The notes below the pieces were generated by a model. The model worked only from the letters and a program-made list of their open reading frames with translations, did no database searches and had not been told where the DNA came from. Source: Musa acuminata AAA Group (lineage: Eukaryota > Streptophyta > Magnoliopsida > Zingiberales > Musaceae). From it: a DNA stretch of 64,000 nucleotides. Positions within the stretch are counted from its first letter, which is position 1; each line of letters starts with the position of its first letter. A program made the translations under genes and the position numbers. Shown here piece after piece: positions 10,826 through 22,024 of this stretch. The stretch is from NCBI RefSeq assembly GCF_036884655.1, contig NC_088335.1:40916501-40980500 (forward strand). Direction: 5' to 3'.

Positions 10826-12171
10826 GTTCCTCCCTCTTCAAATCAGCCTTGTCCTCAAGGTTGAGCAGCATCAATCTCGGGGAACTTCTCTTTCAGCACT
10901 TTAGCCATAGAATATCTGCAACGCATCACAACCCGTTGATCAAGTAAGTATGGTCTCCACTTTTTGATAGTGTAAGCAACAGGTCGGTCTTTCAATGTAG
11001 TAATCGTTGCATGAAACTTCTAGTCCTGTATAATCAATTTTATCTTTGAACCTTTGTTATCACAAGGGAAAATCCGTCTATCAATGATCTTTACTTCGAA
11101 TCTGTCATAGTCTTCAATGTGGTGGGCCAATCGATCAACAGTCTCACTATCCATAAAATTGTTAGTGCTGCATGTATCAATCAAAATAGTGACAGGCTGA
11201 TGCTTCAAAGTTCCTCTTATTTTCATAGTTTGTGGGTTAGCATAGCCAGCCAATGCATGTATTGTATGTGTGATAGCTTCAATATCTTTATTAGATTTCA
11301 CATCTTCATAATCAGAGTCTAACTCTTCTGCTTTCGGTTCCTCTCTAATTGACTGAATCATTAGATGTTGCCCTTGTTTACATTGGTGCTCCATACTCCA
11401 CTTTTCATCATAGTGCAAACCCCTTGTTGATCTTTCCTTGCTAATTTTTTTCTCATGTAGATGTGCAAATGAGATCGCAGCTATCATAGTGCAGGGTTGA
11501 CGAGCCTTAACTTCACACTAGATCTCCGGATTAAGCCCTTCAATAAATGTTTTCAAAAGTTATCGTTCCGACCAATCTCTAGCTTGATTTGACAATCTTT
11601 CAAACCTACTCTGATATTCTAACACTATAGAAGTTTAAAAAATTTTGGTGAGCTAGCCATCAACATTCTCATCTTCGGATGGGCCAAATTGAACAAGAAG
11701 CCCTCTTTTGAACTTCTCCCATGAAGGAACTCCGTAAACAGTTTCATACCAATTGTACCACTGGATTGCATCTCTATCGAGCTGAATTGAGGCCACTTCT
11801 ATCTTGGATTCTTCTGGGGTTCTATGTAAACAAAAAAAATTTTCCACCCTAGAGATCCAACTGGTCGGATCCCCATCTTCCCATCATGGAAATTCTACTC
11901 TGATGCGTGGGTAGTGTGTGTCACCATCCTGAGGCCCTTTTCCTATATCTCTCGATCTGTTCAACGTAGAACTGGAGCTCCCATCTTATTGAAATCTGCT
12001 AAAGTGCTCCAACAAGCTTTTTATGAAATTATGAAGAGTTTCTTGTAGCCGACTCTCAATTTTGGTTTCCAACACTTCTATTTGTGTCTTCACTGAGTTA
12101 TCGGTAGTCATTGCGTATGATTGCAAGTAATTAATCCCCAATTCTTATTTTTGATGTCTAGTCAAGGGCAT
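10826..12171 (-). pseudogene. gag: G1 gag-protease remnant with pol deleted
   Basis: Gag starts at the ATG at 12171 and keeps parts of the capsid (WEKFKRGLLVQFGPSEDENVDG, 11653-11720) and SEVKARQP-like text before 11487. From 11487 to 11020 a clean frame covers the degenerate zinc knuckle (YDEKWSMEHQC) and the protease, with LIDTCSTNN: the DTGS glycine is changed to cysteine, so the protease should be inactive. About 10930-11010 continues as KKWRPYLLDQRVVMRCRYSMAKVL, then KEKFPEIDAAQP and a stop near 10857. This is a pol end with both the large pol deletion and a small loss inside the chromodomain. G0 has the same structure. Confidence 0.8.
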
Positions 12172-12324
12172 CTGTACAGTAGCTAGGCAGTAGTAGCGAC
12201 GGTGGCGGCAGCCGATGTTCGCAGTAGCAAGGGGACCCACGTGACTATGGTGCGACTGAAAACAGGGGCAGCAAGGTGAGTTGCCTGTGCTCTGTTTCGG
12301 TTACAAGGGATGCAGGGCAAGGTG
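12172..12324 (-). other. G1 leader, gag-proximal part
   Basis: Short non-coding stretch between the G1 gag start and the G2 insertion. It continues beyond G2 at 18174. Confidence 0.7.
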
Positions 12325-12329
12325 GAGCG
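12325..12329. other. G2 target-site repeat, left copy
   Basis: GAGCG directly before the G2 LTR, matched exactly at 18169-18173. Confidence 0.85.
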
Positions 12330-12756
12330 TGTTAGAACCCTTGCAGATTCTAAACTTGGGGTTGATCTCTTTAGGGGATCGGCCTCCTTGGAACTCTATA
12401 GGGGTTCCTCCCTCCAAGTTGCTGCTCAAAGGCTGTAGAAAAGATTCATCTATTGCTTAACAAAAGAGAAGGAATACATGGCTATTTATAGGGCTTCTAA
12501 ACCCTAACTCCTAATAGGACTCCTACTTAAGACTCTTACTTCTAACCAACTCCTAATATGACTGATACTCAAGACTCCTATTCCCTTACAACTCCTAATT
12601 CTTCTCTAAGAAAAAACCTCATAACAGAATGTCCCTTTCAATTAGGACTCTCCTAATTAGTCCTAACAGAGTGTCCCTTTCAATTAGGACTCTCCTAGCT
12701 AGAGTCCTAACAGAATGTCCCTCTCAATTAGGACTCTCCTAGCTAGAATCCTAACA
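12330..12756 (-). repeat. G2 3' LTR (427 bp)
   Basis: Read on + it runs from TGTTAGAACCC to CCTAACA. Its outer part holds three copies of a roughly 43-bp unit (GTCCCTTTCAATTAGGACTC type). The 5' LTR has four. A TATA box lies at 12483-12490 on minus. Confidence 0.9.
12483..12490 (-). promoter_or_regulatory. TATA box of the G2 3' LTR
   Basis: TATAAATA on minus. The equivalent box of the 5' LTR, which would drive transcription, is at 17851-17858. Confidence 0.6.
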
Positions 12757-12785
12757 GACCCGCCCTCTTCAAATCAGCCTTGTCC

Positions 12786-15700
12786 TCAAGGCTGAGATTC
12801 CATGAACTCAGGGAACCGGGTCTTCAGCTCCTCATATGGTTCCCATGTGGCGTCTTCAAGTGGTAGATTATTCCAATGCACTAGTACTTCAGTAGAGGGA
12901 TGTCGGCGACGTATCACGATCCTGCGATCGAGGATGGCCTGTGGTTGGGCTTGAATAACTCCATCCTCAGTTGTGTTGGGCAGTTGGATCTGGGGTGACT
13001 CGTGTTCTCCCAACTTGGGCTTTAGGCATGATACGTGGAAGACATGGTGAATTTTAGCATCTTCAGGTAATTTAAGTCTGTATGCCACAGCTCCAATATG
13101 CTCTGTGATCTGATAGGGCCCATAAAAACGTGGGGATAGCTTCATGGAGGCTCGAGTGTTGATAGAGAGTTGCTTGTATGGTTGTAGGCGAAGATAAACC
13201 TAATCTCCCACTGAAAATTCTCTTTCACTTCGTCGTGTGTCGGCTTGCTGCTTCATTCTGGCTTGAGCGGTAGAGAGATTATCTTTTAACAGTTGTAAGA
13301 GTTTATCCCTATCAATCAATTCTTGGTCAACCTGATCTACCTTGGCCGAGCCAATTACATACTTTGGAATCACAGGTGCTGGTCGACCATACAATGCTTC
13401 ATAAGGGGCACATTTTGTAGATGAATGATATGTAGTATTATACCACCATTCGGCCCAAGGAAGCCATTTTGCCCACTCTTTTGGTCGGTCGCTAGCGAAA
13501 CACCGGAGGTACGTCTCTAAGCACCTATTTACCACCTTTGTTTGGCCGTCAGTTTGTGGATGATATGCTGTGCTCATCTTGAGTTTGGTGCCTTGTAACT
13601 GAAATAACTCGGTCCAAAATTTACTAGTGAAGATCCTATCACGATCACTTACGATGGACCTTGGCATCCCATGCAGTTTAACAATATTTTCTATGAAAAT
13701 CTGAGCAATACTAGCAGCAGTGTAGGGATTTCTCACAGCACAAAAATGAGCATATTTCGTAAGTCGATCAACCACCACGAGAATTGTGCTTTTACCTTTG
13801 GAAGATGGCAGCCCTTCAATGAAGTCCATGGAGATGTCAGTCCACACTGAGTCTGGTATGGGTAGTGGTTGTAGCTTCCCTGGATTTGCCACAGTTTCAC
13901 CCTTGTGCTGTTGACATACATCACATTGTGCCACATATTCAGCAATAATTTTTTTCATCCCTCTCCAATAAAAATTTTGCTTCACTCTTTTGTAGGTTCT
14001 TAGGAATCCAGAGTGCCCTGCTGAAGGTATAGAGTGCATTTCATGCAAGATGATTGCGATGCAAGGGGAGTCAGGTATAAGCACAATGCGACCTTTGTAG
14101 CGTAAATCCCTCGAATCCCAAGTGTAGTGGGCTATTGCACTTGGATCCTCCTCCAATTTTTTTATGATCTTGCTGATCTCTGGATCCTTCTTCCATTCTT
14201 CCCTAATGTCCTCGAGGAGACCGGTGGTAGGAAGGGAGATGGCTGAAACCTTAGCTTGTTCAGGTAGCCGTGAGAGTGCATCTGCAACAACGTTTTCTTT
14301 CCCCTTTTTGTAAATAATTTCATAATCAAATCCAAGAAGTTTGGTTACCCATTTTTGCTGCTCAGGGGATGATATCTTTTGCTCCAAAAAGTACTTGAGG
14401 CTTTTATGGTCAGTTTTAATTTGAAATCGCCGTCCGATCAGGTAGGGTCTCCACCTCGTTACTGCGTGTACAATGGCAAGCATCTCCTTATCATATACTG
14501 ACATATTTTGATGGGAGGGAGATAATGCCTTGCTAGTGTATGCGAGTGGTCGACCATTTTGCATGAGAACGGCTCCAATTCCGACTCCAGATGCGTCGGC
14601 CTCAATGATGAAGGGTTTATTGAAATCCGGTAGCGCAAGCACCGGTGTTGTTGTCATGGCTGCTTTAAGTTTGTCGAAGGCAGTAGAGGCTTTGTCCGAC
14701 CATTGGAAAGCATCTTTTTTCAGTAAAGAAGTGAGTGGTGCACTGATCTTCCCATAGTCCTTAACAAATTTTTGGTAGTAGCCCGTTAGTCCAAGGAACC
14801 CCCGTAGTAATTTCACGTTTGTAGGTTTCGGCCAGCCTTGCATTGCCTCAATTTTTGTTGGGTCTACCGCCACTCCTTCTTCTGATATTATATGCCCAAG
14901 GTACTCTACTTTTTGCTGGAGAAAGCTGCACTTTGGTTGCTTAACAAAAAGAGTATTCTCCCGAAGGATCGTCAAAACAATCCGTAAATGCTGAAAGTGA
15001 GTCTCAAGAGAAGGGCTGTAAACGAGAATATCATCGAAAAATACCAGTACAAATTTACGAAGAAAGCTTCGAAATATATCATTCATGAGACTTTGAAAGG
15101 TTGAAGGAGCATTAGTGAGTCCAAAAGGCATTACCAAGAATTCATAATGGCCATCATGCGTGCGAAATGCAATTTTTGGAATGTCATCGTTACATACCCG
15201 AATTTGGTGGTAACCGGATCAGAGGTCCAACTTCGTGAAGACTCGAGCTCCTTTCAATTCATCAAGAAGTTCATCCACCACTGGTATTGGGTATTTGTCC
15301 TTGACGGTGATGTCATTTAAAGCTCGGTAGTCGATGCACATCCGCCAAGTTCCGTCCTTCTTGCGTACAAGTAGCACCGGTGAGGAATAGGGGCTGCAAC
15401 TTGGTCGAATCACCCCTGTTTCAAGCATCTCCTTTACGATCTTTTCAATTTCATCTTTCTGGAGGTGAGGATATCGGTATGGTCGAGTGTTCGCTGGTGG
15501 CTTGCCCGGAAGGATTTGAATTCGATGGTCATGTTGTCGAGAAGGAGGAAGACTGCGCGGTTCAGCAAATATGTCGGCAAATTCAGTAAGCAATTGGGCA
15601 AGATTTTGATCTTCAAATTCTATTTTCTTCCCCTTTGGTTGCTGTTGGAGGTGCATCAAAAAGGCACCATTTACCTTGTGTAAAACTTTCTCCATTCGTT

Positions 15701-16353
15701 GGGTCGAAACAGTGGTAACGTTGCTTCCGCGCTTCCCGCGTAGGATGATCTGTTTGCCCTTACAGTAGAATTTCATAATTAATTTAGAAAAGTTCCAAGA
15801 GACATCACCTAGTGTAGTCAGCCATTCTATACTAAGCACTGCCTCATAGTCATCGATTGGTAGGAGGAAGAAATCGGTGATAATTTCTTGGTCTTGCAGT
15901 AATAGTTTCACCTGCGGGCATCTTTGGTCGCACTTTAGGATTCTACTGTCGGCAACCTTTACATCGAACTTGCTGCAACCTTCAATATGCAGTGCCATCC
16001 GAGCAGCAACCTTACTATTCAGGAAGTTATTAGTGCTACCCGTGTCGATAAGAACAGTGATCGGCTGTTGTTTGAGAAGGCCTCCAACTTTCATCGTTTG
16101 CGGATTTGAATAGCCGGCTAGTGCGTGTACCATAATGTCGGTCGGCTGTGGCTCTTCTTCCATATCTTCTTCTTCATGTTCAAGGCTCTCTTCTAGATGC
16201 TCAATGACCTCTTCTTCTACTGGTTCAATCATAAGAAGTCTACCTTTTTTTACAGCGATGCTCGCGGCTCCACGGCTCGTCGCAATGCCAACATAACCCC
16301 TTCGCAGATCGCTCCCGAAGTTCTTCTCTTGTTAACCTTTTCGGTGCAGGGAC
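12786..16353 (-). pseudogene. pol: G2 pol: protease-RT-RNase H-integrase-chromodomain
   Basis: Nearly full-length chromovirus pol. Order on minus: zinc knuckle CWHC (about 16260); protease LIDTGSTNN (about 16035-16060); RT with [29 protein letters not shown] and active site FFDDILVYS (about 15015-15042); RNase H EADASGVGIGAVL (about 14590) and TDHKSLKYF; integrase HHCC (GHSGF to CDVCQQH) with aspartates in [10 protein letters not shown] and VSDRDRIF; chromodomain VHWNNLPLEDATWEPYEEL to the stop at 12786. Breaks: an extra A in an A-run near 16245 shifts the frame, an Arg codon is TGA at 15219, and a Trp codon is TAG at 13200. The integrase glutamate (DGQTE in G4) is lysine at 13536-13538. Expression as one protein with gag would fail. 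Confidence 0.9.
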
Positions 16354-17166
16354 TCAGTTGATAGTAGGGGGGGCTGAGGGCTTTAGTATTGTAGGTCGTG
16401 AAGTGATCCTTGTCCTCCGGGCTTCATGGTTCAATCGCTCCTCTTGAAGTCGTGCGAAAGAGATGGCTGCCATAAGCATGTATGGTTGTCGCGCCTTAAC
16501 TTCTCCCCGGATCTCCGGCTTTAAGCCCTCAATAAAAGTCCCCAATAACTGTTTTTCAGACCAATCACGAGTTTGATTAGATAACCTTTCAAACCTGGTT
16601 TGGTACTCCTGAATGGTGGAGGTTTGTCGGAGCTTTGCGAGTTGTCCGTCAATGTTCTCGTAATAAGTTGGTCCGAAGCGGATCAGTAGTCCTTCTTTGA
16701 ATTGTCGCCATGAAAGGGCTCCATAAGTGTGTTCAAACCAGTCAAACCATTGTATGGCATCCCCTTCAAGATGTATAGCTGCAATTTCCACCATGGATGC
16801 ATCCGCAGTTTTATGGTACCGAAAATATCGCTCAGCGCGCGAGATCCAACCAATTGGGTCTCCTTCTTCCCATCTAGGGAAGTCCACTCTCATGCGCGAA
16901 TAGTTGGGGTCGGTCATAGAGCCTCTCCTCTCTTGGAAGTCATCTCTTTGGGCATGATGTGATTGGTTAGAGCTCTCTCCTTGATGTGATTTCTTCGGGC
17001 TTGGTGGTCGGCCCAAACTGAATTCGGTAAGGAGAGTCCGAATCTTATCCTCCATTCGTGCCTCAAAGGCTTCAAATTTAGCATTGATTGCGTCCTCAGA
17101 TGCCATAGTATATGACTCCAAATCTGTGATGTTAAGATCTCTCTTTTGTTGATGAGTTAAAGGCAT
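16354..17166 (-). pseudogene. gag: G2 gag (capsid), intact to a stop
   Basis: A 270-codon frame from MPLTHQQKRDLN. It has an N-terminal amphipathic or coiled region (residues 20-50), a serine-rich linker, then the retrotransposon gag core: RMRVDFPRWEEGDPIGWI, LEGDAIQWFDWFE, WRQFKEGLLIRFG, QEYQTRFERLSNQT and FIEGLKPEI. This is the standard Ty3/gypsy capsid pattern. The frame ends at a TGA where G4 reads CGA (Arg), a C-to-T change at a CpG. Protein sequence continues into the pol entry in the same frame. The capsid itself could be translated, but without the zinc knuckle. Kept as a pseudogene because the gag-pol frame is broken. Confidence 0.85.
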
Positions 17167-17683
17167 GTATAGGTTTGATAAAAATCAATGAAAGTTTGCT
17201 GCAGAATTGTGTTGTCTTGTAAGAGCAGAATTATCGTCGAAGAAACAGCGGTTTCTTGACGAAATCTCCACAAAAATTTGAGAGATTTGAGGAGAGAGTT
17301 GATAGCAATATCTCAGTTTATATGATAGCAAGGATGTCCATCAAGAAAATTTCGACAGTAACAGCAAGAAAATTGGTGTAAGTTGCGATAGCAGAATTCT
17401 CGTCGAAAAATTTCAACATCTTACGATGAAAATTTGCAGCAATATAGGAACGAAATTTTTTTTTTTTTTTGGATTTTCGGATAGGGATAAATAAATTGCA
17501 GCAGCAGTAAGGTTGGAAACCAGAACCTGTTGCAATTCACGGGGAGATCAAAGGTTGATCTGCGGTGGTGGAGATGATGGTGGAATTCGGCGACGATCTT
17601 TTAAGCAATTGTGGGAATTGCTTTGGATGGTTGTGGAGGGTTGATGGATGGCTGTGGAAGGGCAGCGAGACGCCAAGAACACT
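17167..17683 (-). other. G2 leader
   Basis: Non-coding leader between primer site and gag, with a T-run (about 17458-17470) and several TTCGTCGA-like phrases. The same leader is at 45624-46146 in G4. Confidence 0.8.
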
Positions 17684-17695
17684 GCTCTGATACCA
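17684..17695 (-). other. G2 primer binding site
   Basis: TGGTATCAGAGC on minus, two bases inside the LTR edge. It fits the 3' end of initiator methionine tRNA. Confidence 0.85.
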
Positions 17696-17697
17696 GG

Positions 17698-18168
17698 TGT
17701 TAGAACCCTTGCAGATTCTAAACTTGGGGTCGATCTCTTTAGGGGATCGGCCTCCTTGGAACTCTATAGGGGTTCCTCCCTCCAAGTTGCTGCTCAAAGG
17801 CTGCAGAAAAGATTCATCTATTGCTTAACAAAAGAGAAGGAATACATAGCTATTTATAAGGCTTCTAAACCCTAACTCCTAATAGGACTCCTACTTAAGA
17901 CTCTTACTTCTAACCAACTCCTAATATGACTCATACTCAAGACTCCTATTCCCTTACAACTCCTAATTCTTCTCTAAGAAAAAACCTCCTAACAGAATGT
18001 CCCTTTCAATTAGGACTCTCCTAATTAGTCCTAACAGAGTGTCCCTTTCAATTAGGACTCTCCTAGCTAGAGTCCTAACAGAATGTCCCTCTCAATTATG
18101 ACTCTCCTAGCTAGAGTCCTAACAGAATGTCCCTCTCATTTAGGACTCTCCTAGCTAGAGTCCTAATA
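17698..18168 (-). repeat. G2 5' LTR (471 bp)
   Basis: Same sequence as 12330-12756 but with one more copy of the edge repeat (four units, about 17989-18168). Its outer end reads CCTAATA in place of CCTAACA. TATA box at 17851-17858 on minus. Confidence 0.9.
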
Positions 18169-18744
18169 GAGCGGCAGTTGGGAGGCGAGCAGCAGTCATC
18201 GCACGGGGACCCGTAGCAGTGATGTGTTGGCTGGGCGGCGATGACGCTCGAGGGGAAGAGGAGTGCTGGAGGAGGCGCGATTGGAAACAAGGGCAACAGC
18301 GGTGAGTTGCCTTGTTTCGGTCGCTGTGAGGAGGGGGGCAACCGGCGACTACGGTTGCGACCCGGGGGGGGTGCACGGTGGCAGGGAAGTTAGGGCAGCG
18401 TCGCTGATAGTATCAACAATGAAGGGGTGGTCCACCGGCAGGGAGATGGTGCCAGTGGTCCTTCTCGCTCGAGCGAGATGGGGAAGCAAGGAGGAGAGGT
18501 CGCTGGCTGGGGGGACAGCGGCGGCGTTGGTCGATCAGCTGGGAAGCAGTGCCTGCAATGGGAAGGAGGCAGCAAAGGTCACTGTAGGGTGTGGCCTGCT
18601 GGAGAGTAGGGGCGACGGTGGGGAAGAAGGGAAGTGGGGAACCCTTCTCGGTGGCCGCCGGGGTAACAACACTTGCTTCCCTTTTTTTTTTTTTTCTTTT
18701 TTTTTGTTGATAGTTATGTTGTAGCGAGAACGCCAAGGATCACT
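18169..18744 (-). other. G1 leader, LTR-proximal part
   Basis: GC-rich leader resuming after G2, starting with the second GAGCG. It includes phrases like those before 12324 (GGTGAGTTGCC, TTGTTTCGGT), runs of G (about 18363) and a T-run (18677-18706). A 153-codon frame on + (18263-18724) and overlapping frames on minus arise from the GC bias. They show no domain and lie in a 5' leader, so I do not call them genes. Confidence 0.7.
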
Positions 18745-18756
18745 GCTTTGATACCA
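18745..18756 (-). other. G1 primer binding site
   Basis: TGGTATCAAAGC on minus directly inside the LTR, one change from the Met-tRNA fit. It is the fourth such sequence in a row, after the three inside the LTR. Confidence 0.75.
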
Positions 18757-18758
18757 AA

Positions 18759-19286
18759 TGATAAGACCCTAAAGTCTTATCGTCGCTCTGATACCAATTG
18801 ATAAGACCCTAAAGTCTTATCGTCGCTTTGATACCAATTGATAAGACCCTAAAGTCTTATCGTCGCTCTGATACCAAATGATAAGACCCTAAAGTCTTAT
18901 CGTGGAAGAAAGGGGAGAAATGAGGATGATAATGATCGCTTCGAGGGGATCAGCCTCCTTGATCTCTTCGAGGGGATCGTCCCTCCTTAATCACTTCGAG
19001 GGGATCGGCCCTCCTTGATCACTTCGAGGGGATCGGCCTCCTAGGGTTTGTCCATAGAGTGGAATAACATTTCATTGATTAATTGATTGATTTCTTAAAA
19101 GAAAGGGTTACATCACTACTTATAGAGTTCCACCTAGAGTCCTTCAGGACTTGAACTCTAATAATAAATAAATATTAAATAAACCTCTACTTGACTCTAA
19201 CTGAACCAAACCAACTCAATAAATAACTAGACTAAATAGACTCAATAAATATTATTCAAAAATAGCTCAGAAAAATAGTCCTAACA
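18759..19286 (-). repeat. G1 5' LTR with three primer-site repeats
   Basis: Read on + from TGATAAGACCC to CCTAACA. Units of exactly 40 bp at 18761-18800, 18801-18840 and 18841-18880 each hold a GATAAGAC/GTCTTATC hairpin and GGTATCA(A/G)AGC. The 3' LTR has two units. Confidence 0.85.
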
Positions 19287-20960
19287 TATGCACTAGCTAC
19301 AATGTACTCAGCTTCGATTGTAGATAGTACAACCGAATTTTGTTTCTTGGAAGACAAAGAAACAAGTGCGTATCCTAAAATTTGACATGTTCCGGATATG
19401 CTTTTTCTATCTAATCTACATCCAGTAAAATCCACATCAGCATAAGCAATTAGCTCAAAGTTCTCGGATTTTGGATACCATAATCCTAGATTTGTGGTTC
19501 CTTTAAGATATCTAAGTATTCTCTTAACTACTTTAAGATGTGATATCTTAGGATTAGATTGAAACCTAGCACAAAGTCCTATACTAAACATGATATCTAG
19601 TCTAATTATGGTGAGGTATCGTAAACTTCATATCATACCCCTATAAGCTTTTTGATTAAAGCTTTCTCCACTTTCATCAACTTTTAACTTAGTGGATATG
19701 CTCATAGGAGTGTTGATAGCCTTTGAGCTATCCGTCTTAAACATTTTTAGCAAATCTAAAGTATATTTTATTCGACTATGAAATATACCATTACTTAGTT
19801 ATTTGATTTGTAAGCCCAAAAAAAAGTTAATTCCCTCATTAAATTCATTTCAAATTCAAGACTCATACTTTTAGCAAATGACTCATATAGAGTTTCATTC
19901 GTAGAACCGAAGATAATACTATCAACATAAATTTTAACAATAAAAAAATTATTTTAAAAATTTTTTATAAACAATGTAGTATCAACCTTGCCTTTAGAAA
20001 AATTATTTTCGATAAGAAATGAGCTAAGTCTCTCATACCAAGCCCTTGGGGCTTATTTCAATCCATAGAGAGCTTTAGTCAATTTAAAGACATGATTAAG
20101 GAGATTATCATTCTCAAATCCAGAAGGTTGTTCGATATAAACATATTCGGAAATAAAGCCATTAAGAAAAGCACTTTTAACATCCATTTGAAACAACTTA
20201 AAATTATTACTACTAGCATAGGCAAGGAGCATCCTTATGGCTTCTAATCGTGTCACAAGAGCGAATGTCTCTTCATAATCAATCCCTTCTTCTTGGTTGA
20301 AACTTTTGGCTACTAATCTAGCCTTGTTTCTAACCACGATACCAAATTCATCTTACTTGTTTCTAAAGACCCATTTAGTACCAATAACTAAATGGTCATT
20401 TGGCCTAGGAACAAGCTTCCACATCTCATTTCTCTCAAATTGATTGAACTCATCTTGCATTGCAATGACCCATGAATCATCTTTCAAGGCCTTGTCAATA
20501 CATTTTGATTCAATTTGGGAGAGAAAAGTAGCGTTAGTACAAAAATTCTTAAGAGAAGAACAAGTTTGAACCCCTTTAGATATGTCTCCTATGATTAGCT
20601 CCTTAGGAAGAGCATCTATACAATTCCAATCCTTGGGTAAGGATGTTTTGGAAGTATATGCATCCTAGATGGAGAAAGGATTTCATTTAAATTCAAAACA
20701 TCAAAATTAACATCATCATCAAAATAATTTTTCTTAACTTCGGAAACCTCATTAAAAATAACATGAATAGATTCTTCTATAATCAAAGTTCTTTTATTAA
20801 AGATACGAAATGCTTTAGAAATAGAAGAATAGCCAAGAAAAATTTCTTCATCGAATTTAGCATCAAATTTTCCTAAGGCATCTCTTTCATTAAGATAAAA
20901 CACTAGACCCAAAAACTTTAAAATATGAAACATTGGGTTTTTTGTTGTTCCACAACTCAT
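19287..20960 (-). pseudogene. pol: S1 RT and RNase H, N-terminal part
   Basis: SIRE-type copia RT on minus. From 20960 it reads the integrase tail (FLGYSSISKAFRIFNKRT), then [35 protein letters not shown] and [12 protein letters not shown] (20053). The active site near 19918-19930 reads YVDS in place of YVDD, so the second catalytic aspartate is lost. RNase H follows at 19256-19591: FELIAYADVDFTGCRLDRKS and STIEAEY. It is then cut by G1 at 19286. Stops and small frame shifts (about 20050, 19640) also break it. The last 30 bases of the 19256-19591 frame belong to the G1 LTR. Confidence 0.85.
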
Positions 20961-21640
20961 AAAGAGTTTTGGTGAATAAGGGTCTTACTAGAACTCTATT
21001 CATGACATAGCATGCCATGTTTACAGCTTCGGCCTAAAAATATTTGGGTAGGCTATGTTCATTCAACATGGTTCTTGCCATTTCTTGTAAGTTTCTATTC
21101 TTTCTTTTTATTACTCTATTATTTTGTTGAGGATTTCTTAGAGTATAGAAGTTGTGGTTGTATCTATTAGATTCACAAAATTCTTGAAAATCATAGTTTT
21201 GAAATTCACTACCGTGATCACTTCGAATTGATGAAATCATAAAACCCTTTTCATTTTGAACAACTTTACAAAACTTAGAGAAATACCTAAAGCATTCACT
21301 TTTGTGTGCCAAAAAATAAGTCCATGTGTATCTACTATAATCATCCATGATGACAAATGCATATTTGCTACCTCCTAGGCTTGATGTAGTAATTGGTCCG
21401 AACAAGTCCATATGGATCAATTGCAAAGTTCTAGAAGTGCTTATTTGGTTCTTAGGTTTGAAGCTACCTTTTATTTGTTTTCCTAGTTGACATGCATCAC
21501 ACATATTATTTTTGATAAACTTGATATGAGAAATTCCTCTTATAAGTTTTTTAGATGAAATTTGAGAGATTAGTTTCATGCTAGCATGACCTAATCTCCT
21601 ATGCCAAAGCCAAGGCATCATCATTCAAAATCGAAAAGCA
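20961..21640 (-). pseudogene. pol: S1 integrase
   Basis: Frame 21624-21034: zinc domain WHRRLGHASMKL to CDACQLGKQ, core with first aspartate LIHMDLFGPI, YAFVIMDDYSRYTW and second aspartate IRSDHGSEF. The catalytic glutamate region reads NRVIKRKNR where S4 has RVVERKN, so glutamate has become lysine (near 21107). The frame ends at a TAG (21034-21036) in place of Trp in PKYFW. S4 has the same TAG at the same codon. Integration by this copy's own enzyme is not possible. Confidence 0.85.
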
Positions 21641-22024
21641 CATTTCATTACATAGATCATTAATGTCGATAGTGTATATATTATTTTATTTTAGTTCAAT
21701 TATAGATGTGTTTTTGTATGATTTTTTAATAATGTAAGCATTAGATTCAAATTTAACAACATATCCTTTATCGCACAATTGACTAATGCTCAAGAGGTTA
21801 TGCTTTAAGCCATCAACTAATAACACATCTTCAATAAAGAAGTTGGATTTGTTACCTATGGTTCATTTGCCAATGATTTTACCTTTATTGTTATCTTCTA
21901 AGGTGACATATCCTCCATCTATGCTAGTGAGTTTAGAGAATTGAGATGGATCTTCAGTCATATGCCCTGAGCATCCACTATCAAGGTACCATCTCTTGCT
22001 CTTAGCTTGTGATGGTAAATATTT
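21641..22024 (-). pseudogene. pol: S1 protease
   Basis: Read through the TAG at 22025, the frame continues KYLPSQAKSKRWYLDSGCSG with the copia protease active site DSG, then SQFSKLTS, GKIIGK, LKHNLLSISQLCDKGY and the pre-integrase stretch. Stops appear near 21690. The same segment in S4 is 53595-54525. Confidence 0.8.

Larger units (their letters stand above)
12330..18168 (-). mobile_element. G2: near-complete Ty3/gypsy chromovirus
   Basis: Two LTRs, a perfect initiator-Met-tRNA primer site (17684-17695), gag, protease, RT, RNase H, integrase with chromodomain, and polypurine tract (12757-12775). Exact GAGCG repeats flank it. Damage is light: one frameshift, a few stops and an integrase change. 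The two LTRs differ at about six places over their first 330 bp by eye, so it is younger than its hosts G1, S1 and C1. G4 is the same family. Confidence 0.9.
10369..19286 (-). mobile_element. G1: non-autonomous Ty3/gypsy deletion derivative, split by G2
   Basis: Both LTRs (3' at 10369-10825, 5' at 18759-19286), primer site (18745-18756), a GC-rich leader (split at 12330 and 18168 by G2), gag and protease remnants and a short pol tail. RT, RNase H and integrase are missing, with the same joints as in G0. The insertion site lies in S1 RNase H with target repeat CATGC/TATGC. Confidence 0.85.

Noticed and set aside
15380..15683. Frames on + opposite the G2 RT region, and similar ones at 47199, 47726 and 48555
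   Set aside because: Antisense shadows of a conserved pol. The same shadows occur in both G2 and G4.
18263..18724. 153-codon frame on + and overlapping frames on minus
   Set aside because: GC-rich leader of G1 with frames open on both strands, low-complexity translation and no domain. It is a by-product of composition.
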